Positions 52,560 through 64,000 of a stretch of 64,000 nucleotides of DNA are shown here, piece after piece (within the stretch, counting starts at the first letter, position 1; each line of letters starts with the position of its first letter). The translations under genes were made by a program, and so were the position numbers. Location of the stretch: assembly GCA_027922465.2 (NCBI GenBank), contig BQMF02000295.1:248001-312000 (forward strand). Reading direction: 5' to 3'. The stretch is from Turritopsis dohrnii (Eukaryota > Cnidaria > Hydrozoa > Anthoathecata > Oceaniidae). The notes below the pieces were generated by a model. The model was not told the origin of the DNA. It saw only the letters and a list, made by a program, of their open reading frames with translations, and made no database searches.

Positions 52560-54510
52560 GAATGTCACCTGAAAAGATTGCATCTTGTGAGACAAACAAA
52601 CTCCATCAAAAGTTCTAATGAAAAGTTTGATTTTTTTAGTAATCATTAAAATTTTTATGTTCATTGAAAGTGATGATTTTTATAACTTCATTCGCAAAGT
52701 CCACTACCATTATGATTATTTCTCAACCTAAGAGTTTAGGAGGAGTTTAATGGATCCGTGTTTCAATTCATATTGTTCCATGTACCACTATTTTGTTTAT
52801 GATAGATTGTTGTTAAGTATATTTGTGTATTTTGCAGCCCCATCCAACATAGGTAGAGAGATGTTTATAGGAAATGGTTGATGTTTCAGCTAATGACCAT
52901 TCAAACAAGTTATAGGGTGGGAAGAACAAATTCGCCCCAACATTCCCAATGTAGTAGTCCGATTTGTAACTGGGGAATTCCGAACATTTTCCTTGTTGCT
53001 ACAACTTTGAATAATGAGAGAAAATCTTGATTTCGATTCTAAATTTTGTTTATGACCAAATTATTCAGATGGTGTAATTAATCAGTGATAAACTAATTGG
53101 ACTGTCTAGATGAAATGGAAACACAAAATAAAAACAAATTAATCAGAAAGATGAAAAAATGAAAACAGTCAGCCTCCATCCAGCCATCAGCTGATGAACA
53201 TTGAAATAGTTGGTGTTTCATGAAGAAGTGGCTTCCACAAGCATTGAAGTCATCGAACTCGTTGTTGTAGTTTTAAAAGTCATTTCTTCAATTACTAGGT
53301 CCCCCCTCCACGGACGGTGACATTTTGTAATCAGTACCATCAGATCATGATAAAAATAATCATATGCTGATAAAGTGTATGTTCATGTTTGCAGTGATTA
53401 AAAACAGTTTCGAAGTTGTGTAACAGATGCATGAAGTTTAACAACCAGAGAAAACAAAGAGACATATAGTAACGGATGAATTGAGATATATAATTCCAAA
53501 ATACTTGGCTTTACTTACTTACTTACTTATCAAAGAGACACAGACATTTGTGTAGATAAGTTAAATCGATGTTGTAGATTCAGTTTTATGATAGTGAACG
53601 TAACAATAAAACTGTTGTTACATAATATAAAATTGTATAATAAAGGAGTAGATGGCGTGCACAATACACTTTTCTGTGTCCCCTTAGCAATTATAAGCTT
53701 TTGACACGACGTTGGAATTAAGAACCAGTCCTCTGTCTTGACCCCATCATGTATGTTTGACTGATCCTGTAATCGGACAGCGCTTTAGAAGAAAAAAGCG
53801 ACATGTTATAAAAACAACATATCCACTAGCTTTCCTCTAAAATGTTTTTGTTAGTGTCAAAATGAATTCTAAACCAATAATCTATTTTTCAGTTTCCTCA
53901 CAGGTCTTCGTCGGTCAAACTTTATATCGTCACAATAAACTTTTCGCCGCATAAAATTTTCCGGCATGTCGCCAAAATTTCGTCCGATAAAGTCATTATC
54001 GAAAACCTGTGCGAGGTCAAAACAAGAGGGCGAACATTACTGTGATAAAACTGTGGTAAACCAGACGTGGCAACGAAAAAAAAGTTTTGCTGATTTTTCT
54101 CAATTTTTCTCTTATTAGTTACTTCATAAATCGTAGTTTTACACATGTCAGAGCTGTGATAAGCATATAGGTTATTTATCGGTAAGATATTTTATTAATA
54201 TTATCGCATTTTGAATGTATATGTATGAATTATTGCAATATTATTTTAGACCTTTTAAATAAAATAAGATCGAAAGTCTTGCATATCAGAATATTGTTTT
54301 TCACAAAAATCCTTTTTCATGTTGAAAACTTTCCTAAAGCGTATATGGACTAGTTTCTGATGTTAATTACAATGTTCTGTGTAATAAAACAAACATTACA
54401 AAAATGGATTCCGTCAATGACAATGAAACACTACGAGATAAGAGAGGTAGGTACTAACTACAGCCATCCTTATTCCGGACACAAAAAGTGAATAAAGATT
54501 CTTGTCACGA
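52560..54510. other. Gene-free AT-rich stretch
   Basis: About 1.9 kb without a supportable gene. A short (CTTA)n run lies at 53512-53528. The 74-codon minus frame at 54146-53922 has no recognisable motif. Confidence 0.4.
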
Positions 54511-55310
54511 CAGGGTTCCCACCAGTCCTGGAAAGTCCTGGAGTTTGAAAAGTGTCCTGGAAAGTCCTGGAAAGTCCTGGAATTTTGCAGAAATCTTCAA
54601 AAGTGTCCTGGAATCCTGGAAAAATTTTTGTGATATCACTCTTTCTGTATTCTTGATATTTGATTGCATCCTTATTCATGTGCTTCATGTTTCTCTGTCA
54701 ACGTTTCAGTTTCAGGAAATGAATGATCTTGTAAACACCAGTATTTAAAATCAGTGTCTTCAACACTAACACTTTTTGTTAGCATTTCCAGACCAAAAAA
54801 TCAAATTTGTCAAAAAGCTATGAAACTATGCTGATTGGATAGATCTTTTCAAGAGAAAAAAAATGAGGGGTCATACACCTCTCAACGATAAGCCGTTCCG
54901 AAGTTATAGGAAATTTAGTATTGGAAATTTGGGGCAATTCTTGACATTCTGTTAGATATTTTCCCTATAGTTTTCAACTGTAATAATATGTCTAATGGCA
55001 CCAAAACATTGGATTTTTTCTTGAAAATAAGGTTGAAGAATATTGTCATAACTTTTTAACATTTCATAATTTGGACTTAATATTTTCAGCGTATATTGGA
55101 ATAACCAGTTACTACAAAGAGCAATATTTGTTTTCAATTAATACTATCCATAGCAACAGGGATCTCCCCCATGGCAACAACACATAAAATAGGGCCAAAA
55201 CAAGAATTTACAGGCAGAAGCTCCAAAAAAACAGATACTTTACTACTTCAAACTAAGGTGGAGCAAAGAAACATTAAGTTAGCGGAACCAAATTACACAT
55301 TACTTCAAGG

Positions 55311-56000
55311 TTTACCCCAAATTTTCCCTAGCAACGGGGTAAAATCAAGACAAAAGGCACATTTCAAGTAGTTACAATACTAGAAATGGGGCAACTGAAA
55401 ACTTTTGACTCTGGTTAACAGAAAATAAGTAAATATGAGGTGTGGTGATTATACATTCTAGTGAGTTTCATGGTTTACCCCAAATTTTTCCCTAGCGACG
55501 GGGTAAAATCAAGACAAAATGCACATTTCAAGTAGTTATACAGTACTAGAAATGGGGCAACTGACAACTTTTGACTCTTGTTTAAACAGAAAATAAGTAA
55601 TGGTGTGTGGTGCTTATATATACTAGTGAATTTAAAGATTTACCCCTAATTTTCCCTAGCAACGGGGTAAAATCAAGACAATATGCACATTTCAAGTAGT
55701 TACAATACTAGAAATGGGGCAACTGAAAACTTTTGATTCTGATTAACAGAAAAGAAGTAAATATGAGGTGTGGTGCTTATACATTCTAGTGAATTTCATA
55801 ATTTACCCCAAATTTTCCCTAGCGACGGGGTAAAATCAAGACAAAATGCACATTTCAAGTAGTTACAATACTAGAAATGGGGCAACTGACAACTTTTGAC
55901 TCTGTTTAAACAGAAAAGAAGTAAATATAGTGTGTGGTGCTTATATATACTAGTGAATTTCAAGATTTACCCCAAATTTTCCCTAGCAACAGGGTAAAAT
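55311..56000. repeat. Satellite-like tandem array with dimeric higher-order structure
   Basis: Five monomers starting TTTACCCC...TTTTCCCTAGC at 55311, 55474, 55639, 55802 and 55976 (last partial), spaced 163-174 bp. Odd and even monomers differ consistently (CTAGCAACGG, GAAAACTTTTG and TACATTCTAG versus CTAGCGACGG, GACAACTTTTG and TATATACTAG), giving a 328-bp AB dimer repeated twice. Confidence 0.9.
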
Positions 56001-58080
56001 CAAAAGACGACAAACAAGACGTATCATAAAAACATGTATATTATAATATCAAAATCCAATTTCATTGGTTTCTGTTTTTCATTGGGCGAACTGACAAATA
56101 GGCATAAATAATCATTGATAATAGATACATCTGGAACTACAGACAACAAACAGTTATTTCGGTAAGATATTAGATTTATTAACAAACATTTTATTATAAA
56201 TCATTAATAATAAAAATAACTTATCTTCATATAAGAAACTGTTATATATTTAAAGGGAAAGTTAAGGCTTTGTGAATGATAAAACATATCAATAATGGAT
56301 CATTTAAAAACAAAGGTGACGAATATACAACTTATTTTACTCCTGTCAAATGTTTATTTATAACAAAATCTGCCATTTTGAAATTTGAATCGTTCATATT
56401 TTTTCGGAAAGGGAAAACATTGAAATCAGGGGTGAAATATCCAACTTTGAGCTTTTCCGCACTGGATTGAGTGATATTTATAGGAAAATAATTACACAGT
56501 TGGAAAGAGGAAGGATTGAAGTGATAGTTTTTGGACCGGAAGAGAAAAAAATTTTTTTGAGCGAAAAAATTGGAACTGATATAACAGAAAATTAATGAAA
56601 TATCATAGAAGGGCTATCGGAAACAACTTTTCCGGGTGATTTTTGGATTCCCCAGCCCTTTTTTACATAATCTACAAAGTTTGACATCAATTCAACAAGC
56701 CAATCCACCGCGCTGAACATCAAAGTGATTCTTGGTCGAATATTTTCGTGGCCACAGGCGGGAAAACCGGCAAATCAGATCATTTCTCAGCCGTAAATTA
56801 AGTATTTCACCGAATAGCAAACTGGGCAAATTAGATATCGCCGGAAAGCCAAAAAATCAAGGAAAACAATAAAAAGAACTGGAATCGGCTAGCGCGATCC
56901 AAAAGAAAGATAATAACTGTTGAAGTTGAGTTATTTTTCGAATTTTTTTTATGACGTCAGGATTTTACACGGCAATCTTTGGAAATGCTATTTTTGTGTT
57001 TGTTAATTGACCACATAGGTTTATCCATTACTATGAGCATATGTATATGCATTATTAGACTTGAAGTGAATTTAGAAAATTATGGATGAAATGAGGCAAT
57101 TTAGTGAATGGTCTTCAAATGACTAAGGTCTATACTAAAATTGGAGATCACTGAAATGCTTTACCACTTATGAAACATTAGCTGACAGATTCAGAGTGAG
57201 GCATACAAATTGAGAGTATCAAGGCTCATCTATTTACACTGATATCCATTTCTTTATGATGTGCTCAAGCATCTTTAACTAGGGGATTTTCAGGAGACTA
57301 CTAATTTTCCTTCTGCAGATTAATATACTAAAGTTTGGAGCTTACAGTGCATTATAAGAACGTTGATTTATACCTTCCTGTCTATAGTCTACTTTGCTGA
57401 AAATTAAACTACTCTGAACACACTAGTACTTAATATTTTTGTTTAGTTTTTAAAAGTTAGTTATTTATTTTGGTGCCAGTCAGCATGGAACTTTTAATTG
57501 CGATTTTTTCTTTTGAAAGTTCTCTGTTGTCTTCAGTAGTTAACTTTCTGATTATATAGTTTGTTAAGTTTGTTTTGCAATGTACAGATAAGTTCTGAAA
57601 TTTGATCAGTATATTACAAGTAGATGTCACACAGACTACTTAGTAGTAACTTTCAATATATAGTTTTCATCTTGAGAACAAATCTTTCAATAATTACAGG
57701 TCCTGTTCTTTTTGCAGTTTTGAAATTTCCTGACATCAGTCTTTAATGTGAAACCATTGAGTTACATTTTGCTTCTATTAGATGATGTAGAGTTATAGGA
57801 CGATGTTGTTTCTTTCAAGCAACAGTTATCAAGGTAGTTGGTAAGGATGTGATAAATATAATAACGTGATAAATTACAAACTTTATCTAGATAAAAATTG
57901 AGTTAAATAATTGTTATTATCTATTATATCTATTATTGCTTAGTAATTGCTTATTGTCAGAAAATATCTCTTATTGAGTGTAACCAATTGTCAGACCTCT
58001 GTCTACCTTAATGATTGAGAATATTTGGGTTCATCACTTTTTGAACATATGTTCTTGACAAAAAATAGGGAATTGCCGTA
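56001..58080. other. AT-rich interior of the TIR element without a recognisable gene
   Basis: No open frame with known motifs; the 64-codon frame at 56276-56470 lacks any recognisable domain. Confidence 0.4.
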
Positions 58081-58463
58081 AAAAGTCCTGGAAAAGTCCT
58101 GGAATTTTCTTAAAAGTCCTGGAAAAGTCCTGGAAATTTGAGGTAAATAGTCCTGGAAAAAGAGAAAAAATGTCCTGGAAAGTCCTGGAAAGTCCTGGAA
58201 TTTTAATTCATTTTTTTGGTGGGAACCCTAAAATATACATTCATTCTTACCAAGTTCATCACGTATAATTTCAAAGCTTCTTAAGAAGTGTCCTCCTCCC
58301 CATCACTGTGATTGTTGTATACTTTTTTTTGTTGTTGTAATTTTTTTTATTTTAATTATTTTGTGATAAAATTAACTTGTTCTGAATTTATATTCATCCC
58401 CCAACTAATTTTTAAACATAAATTTTTGATGACCAGTCAAAGCCCTCTGCTCCTCCGTACAAC

Positions 58464-60612
58464 ATACCGTGAGTTGGGGCGACATTGAACTCTCTGTGGG
58501 GAGAGATTCAACAGCACCATTATCCAGACCACAACATTCAATAAAATAATTCGAAATTTCAAAACAACAACATCGCATATCTGAACCAAGATGTAATCTA
58601 TACTACACTCCACAGGCCTGGTCATGAATGGCGTGCGATCGCACGCGTACGTGCCCACACACGCCTAGATCGGCTAAGGCGTGCGTTAATCACACACGTG
58701 AATTTCGTCAAAACGGACCCTAGGCGTGCGATTACCGCACATGCAATCAAACAGATTTATAAATCGCACGTGCAGAATATTTACATTTTTTTTCGCAATA
58801 ACGGAACGTTTGATCACATACTTTTTCTTCCATCAGCTGGTAGAAAGAATGATCAACTTGAATTAATCATTAATGTAGATTAATCAACAGGTGCTATATA
58901 TGTTCATATTTACGAAAGAAAAACTTGTTTGATGAATGAAGTCACGTTTCAACGAATACATTTTTTTTAATTTGTCACTGTGCTTGAAAATGAAAATGAA
59001 AAAAAAAAAAAAAAAAAAATGAAATCACTGTAAATACAGTGTTTCCACATATAAGAACTAAGTTTTAAGAACTAAGTTTTTATTATTTCGTTCAGAATTT
59101 ATCGCAGCACATCATGCGCATGTTTTTTAAATCAAAGTAAAAAACTAAATTTCACCGTTCCTTACTTGTTAAAATATTTTTAATTTAAGGTGGAGAGTAG
59201 CTTGTAACATCTGGTTTGCAGAAATCTTTGGTGTTCTATTGTGAGCAAAAGTTATTTATTTAGTTATTTATTTTTTATTTATTTATTTTAAGGATAGTAT
59301 TGTAGTTTTGTTATATTTTTTAGCGCACGCCTTGAGTTCGTATGGTGTGCGATCATCGCACGCCATATTTAAAAATACAGAAAATGGCGTGCGATTGCCG
59401 CACTCCAAGCATTTTATTCATGACCAGGCCTGCTCCACAATAATTTTTTTTTACATTTTTACAAATGCTGAATGTAAATTGCCTTTGAGCTTTTTAAATC
59501 CCATCACGAGTTAAAATACTTCGTAAAGCCGCGCACGTTTATTTTTATACCAATTAGGATTTCTCAAAGACGGTTTCCATGAAGTGACGTCCACCCTCCG
59601 CCCAGCCACCTTTCGCTCTTTCAAGTGTTTATAAAAGTTACTAATGCGGGCGGAAGCTATGTAGTGAAACAAACTGAAGGAGATGATTGATCACTGTGCA
59701 AAATTTATTTCTCAAAGACAGTTTTCACTAAGCAATATCATCCCCTTAAACACCTTTCCGTCCAACCCAGGGCACGTAGAAAGCTTACCGGCGGGTCTTG
59801 CCGTGTCGCGAGCCGAGATTTAAAGAACGCAATGATGGAGAGAATTGATGACTGTGCAATTACTTTGGGTTTTGGGTTTTGTGTTAAAGGGTTTCGTGCA
59901 AATATTTAAAAGTGCAAAATAACAAAATAAAATGATATTGTGTGTGGTATATTTCCTTTTGCTTCCAATGTTAATACTGAATTAATACTTTTCTGACAGT
60001 ATTACATTTAAATGCAATCTACAACTTTTTTCGCAAGATTTGAAATCTCTGGCTATGACTGGGACTCATCCTAATAGGCTCAACTTAACCGATTTGCAAT
60101 GTAGAAACCAGGCATTCACTTTCATTTTCAAGCAGTTGCGTCTGTTGTTGCTTTTCACACAAAAAAACCCGCTGACCATTTGTAAAATACTATGCTAACC
60201 TGATGTCAAAACCTTAAATTTTAAAGTATTTCTGATAACAACTTTTAACTTAAATCGTATATCAAAATCTAACGAACCGACATGAAATTTATGAAAACAT
60301 TTTTCTCACGGAGAAACTAAAACAACATTCCCATTGCAAAACGCGTTTTATTCAGTGTGGTTATTTTGACATCAAAACATTTGCAGCCCGTTAACGAGAT
60401 TAGCTTAAATGGATCGTGACATTTTAATAGCCAGAGTCTCTCTAAATGGTAATCATTCATGAATGTTTTGATTGCTTTAAATCTTATTTGTGTTGTATAA
60501 CTTGGTTTAGTTTTAAAAATGTAATGTGTTTAAATTATTGACCAGATGCAGCTTGATTTTGGCATGTTGAATCTCGCCCCGCAGAGTTGAATGTCGCCCC
60601 AACTCACGGTAT
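58464..60612. mobile_element. 2.1 kb TIR transposon remnant
   Basis: ATACCGTGAGTTGGGGCGAC at 58464 recurs inverted at about 60612 (GTCGCCCCAACTCACGGTAT), with similarity extending about 48 bp (CGACATT, AACTCT, GCGGGG or GTGGGG, GAGATTCAAC). TA borders are compatible with a TA target duplication. The interior shows no transposase frame; part of it is the nested 58613-59432 element. Confidence 0.75.
58613..59432. mobile_element. 820-bp nested TIR element rich in GCGTGCGAT palindromes
   Basis: The termini CAGGCCTGGTCATGAAT (left) and its inverted copy (right, ending CCAGGCCTG) are flanked by the direct repeat CTCCA (58608-58612, 59433-59437), with CA after it on both sides. Subterminal GGCGTGCGAT...CGCACGCC palindromes occur at both ends (58628-58700, 59323-59405). 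No coding capacity. Confidence 0.85.
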
Positions 60613-60613
60613 A

Positions 60614-62134
60614 ACTGATATTTCATGACGGAGGTGGCAATTATTCTACCATTGTACACAGAGCTCACAAAAATATGCATGGCTATCAAGAGAGCAGTCA
60701 ATTTTAGAAGAAACTACTTTAAAAGAAATCTTTAGAATTTAGAAAAATAAATTCTTATTGCATTTTGGGAATTTGGGTATTGAAATAGATTTACTTATCT
60801 CTGATATAGAGGTTTGTGTTATTATAGTTTGGTTGACAGTACAAGATGTGCCATGTTTTTAATTTACAGCAGTTAGAATATGTTTTGATTTATGTCCAGA
60901 ATAAGGCTGTCAGTAATAAGGCACATTGACGATTTCAGGTGCTTGATAATATATGTAATTAAAAAGTAAGAACTTAAAAGGGCCTCCTGAGAAGGAAATA
61001 AGCTGATAAAGACCTGGTGTGTTACCATACCTTCTTTGTCTGTGTTTTAATGTCAGAATTAGAATGGAACATGCTAAAAAGGTTGTATTTTTTTACACTA
61101 ATATTAAACTTATAGCAACCAAATCAAATTTAGGCCCAAATTTTGCCTCACCCCATCACCCACATCGCGGACCCCAAAAAACGTCAGTTATCCCTATTGG
61201 TTCTCGAGATATTTTCCCAAAAACGTCGCATTGGATTGGAGATGAAATGCAATGATTTCCAGTGATCATAAAAATAACTGACGTCAAATGCTACGTACGT
61301 ACTTTTATGCTAATCGTGAAAAAGTGTCTCTCGCCTCTACGTGGTTTTACTCAATCATAAGAAGAATTTGACCATTAAAAAAGCGAAATATATCACTCTC
61401 TAAGATAAAAGTGGTATGCACACTATGTGATTAATATAATAAGATTAAAATTTCCATGCAAAACATGTTCTAGATGCAAAAAAATTGAAAATGAAAATTG
61501 AAATTGAAACTCAGCTTCCATAGCAACAGTACTCCAAAAGCGAATGTTTGATTGACTTAAAATAATTTCATGACTGGTGATTTCATGTGGCAGGGTGTAA
61601 TAGAAAAATATTATTTTTACAGATCTGGAAACTTTGAATCCTGGAGGGTAACAAAAGGACTTGACTTTTTCATGTCAGTAATCTTCATTAAAAGTTTTAT
61701 GGGGAGGAAAATATGAAGCAGGTGGAAGGATATCTTGAAAACAAAGTATGACAGTTGGAAGACAGATGCACAATTCAACTCTGTTTGAATGAAATTGAAA
61801 ATATTTCTCCACTCCCACATTTTTTGTTTTTTTCCGGCTTATTTTCTTAACCTGCGATTGGACTGATGTTTGTTTGTTGATCTTTGGAAAAAATTTTATG
61901 TGATCATTCAAATCATCCAGTGACATTCTCTCATGAGGGTGAATGGAGGTTAATATCATACCACAATGTGCAATTCAATTCAATCCATCAGCTTAATTGC
62001 ATTTGTTATGCTTCTGTTCAACTGCATTAATATCAAGAGTTGTGTGGTCAAAGCCATCATGGTATTTTTCTTACTTTTGTCATCAACTTTTATTGTATTG
62101 TTTTAATTTATTTAATCGTAAAATCTTAGAAATC
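60614..62134. other. Region upstream of RAB6 without a recognisable gene
   Basis: Apart from the Helitron-family fragment at 61130-61330 nothing is recognised. Minus frames at 61820-61617 and 61959-61675 lack motifs. RAB6 promoter and 5' UTR probably lie within the last few hundred bases; no TATA box stands out. Confidence 0.4.
61130..61330 (-). repeat. Fragment of the short Helitron-like repeat family
   Basis: The plus strand reads the complement of the short unit: CCCCATC...CGCGGACCCC, AACGTCAGTTATCCCTATTGGTT, ACGTCGCATT. It extends into sequence shared, inverted, with 205-270 (TGACGTCA, CTAATCGTGAAAAA). Neither terminus is kept. Confidence 0.55.
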
Positions 62135-63976
<1,842 letters not shown>

Positions 63977-64000
63977 TGAGTGCCCAGTGGGCAAATTTGT

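Larger units (their letters stand above)
54511..58230. mobile_element. Large TIR element with GTCCTGGAAA subterminal repeats
   Basis: The left end CAGGGTTCCCACC (54511) and the right end GGTGGGAACCCTA (to 58230) are inverted repeats. Just inside both lie clusters of GTCCTGGAA (54524-54620 and 58083-58200), inverted or direct copies of a transposase-binding-like motif. The style resembles hAT elements, but no 8-bp target duplication is visible and no transposase was found. The interior holds a satellite-like tandem array and AT-rich sequence, so it is non-autonomous or two separated ends. Confidence 0.6.

Noticed and set aside
54470..54748. Overlapping open frames with repeated SWKS/PGL-type residues
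   Set aside because: They arise from the GTCCTGGAA repeats at the transposon end.

Overview
This is an AT-rich, repeat-dominated stretch of an animal nuclear genome. The best clue to the organism is an intact coelenterazine-type photoprotein (aequorin/clytin/obelin family) at 25.8-26.5 kb. As far as known that family is confined to cnidarians and ctenophores, and it aligns without gaps to aequorin, so the window is probably from a bioluminescent hydrozoan (Clytia, Aequorea or a relative). The species is an inference; no ribosomal or mitochondrial marker is present.

Only three loci look like functioning host genes: the photoprotein gene, single-exon and with a mitochondrial-type presequence; a single-exon FAD-linked aldonolactone-oxidase-like gene (50.87-52.38 kb, +); and the first five coding exons of RAB6 (62.1-63.98 kb, +), which runs off the right edge. 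Fragments of two more host genes, sacsin and the SUMO E1 subunit UBA2, lie scrambled between transposon remains at 16.6-20.4 kb. A second copy of UBA2 exon 1 lies at 0.8 kb.

Layout: 0.2-3.0 kb holds a UBA2 exon-1 duplicate and a decayed DIRS-type tyrosine-recombinase retroelement. 3.1-8.8 kb is a minus-strand pair of head-to-tail Helitron-like elements split by two insertions, a large inverted-repeat composite and a 1.9 kb TIR element with THAP-like and SAP remnants. 8.85-11.6 kb is an APE-type LINE. 11.85-15.24 kb is a Penelope-like element with a truncated inverted second copy. 16.5-20.4 kb holds MITE, mariner, sacsin, Helitron and UBA2 pieces. 22-23.5 kb holds tandem repeats and a MITE. 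27.8-34.8 kb is a young BEL/Pao element with matching LTRs and a TTGGG target duplication, inserted in a Helitron copy. 34.9-38.4 kb is a four-unit Helitron array. 38.6-45.4 kb is nested LINEs plus a TTAA-flanked MITE. 46.2-49.1 kb is another four-unit Helitron array. 54.5-60.6 kb holds TIR elements, a dimeric satellite and a nested MITE.

The mobile elements form a readable insertion history: BEL inside Helitron, TIR elements inside Helitron 5' ends, LINE inside LINE, MITE inside LINE, MITE inside TIR element. The most unusual signals are the head-to-tail Helitron arrays with abutting CTAG/TC termini, the recurrent insertions into one short AT-rich Helitron terminus, a perfect hairpin built from UBA2 sequence, a BEL element that lost its RT active site but kept fresh LTRs, a degenerate 2A motif in a LINE, and a covarying hairpin in Penelope terminal repeats.
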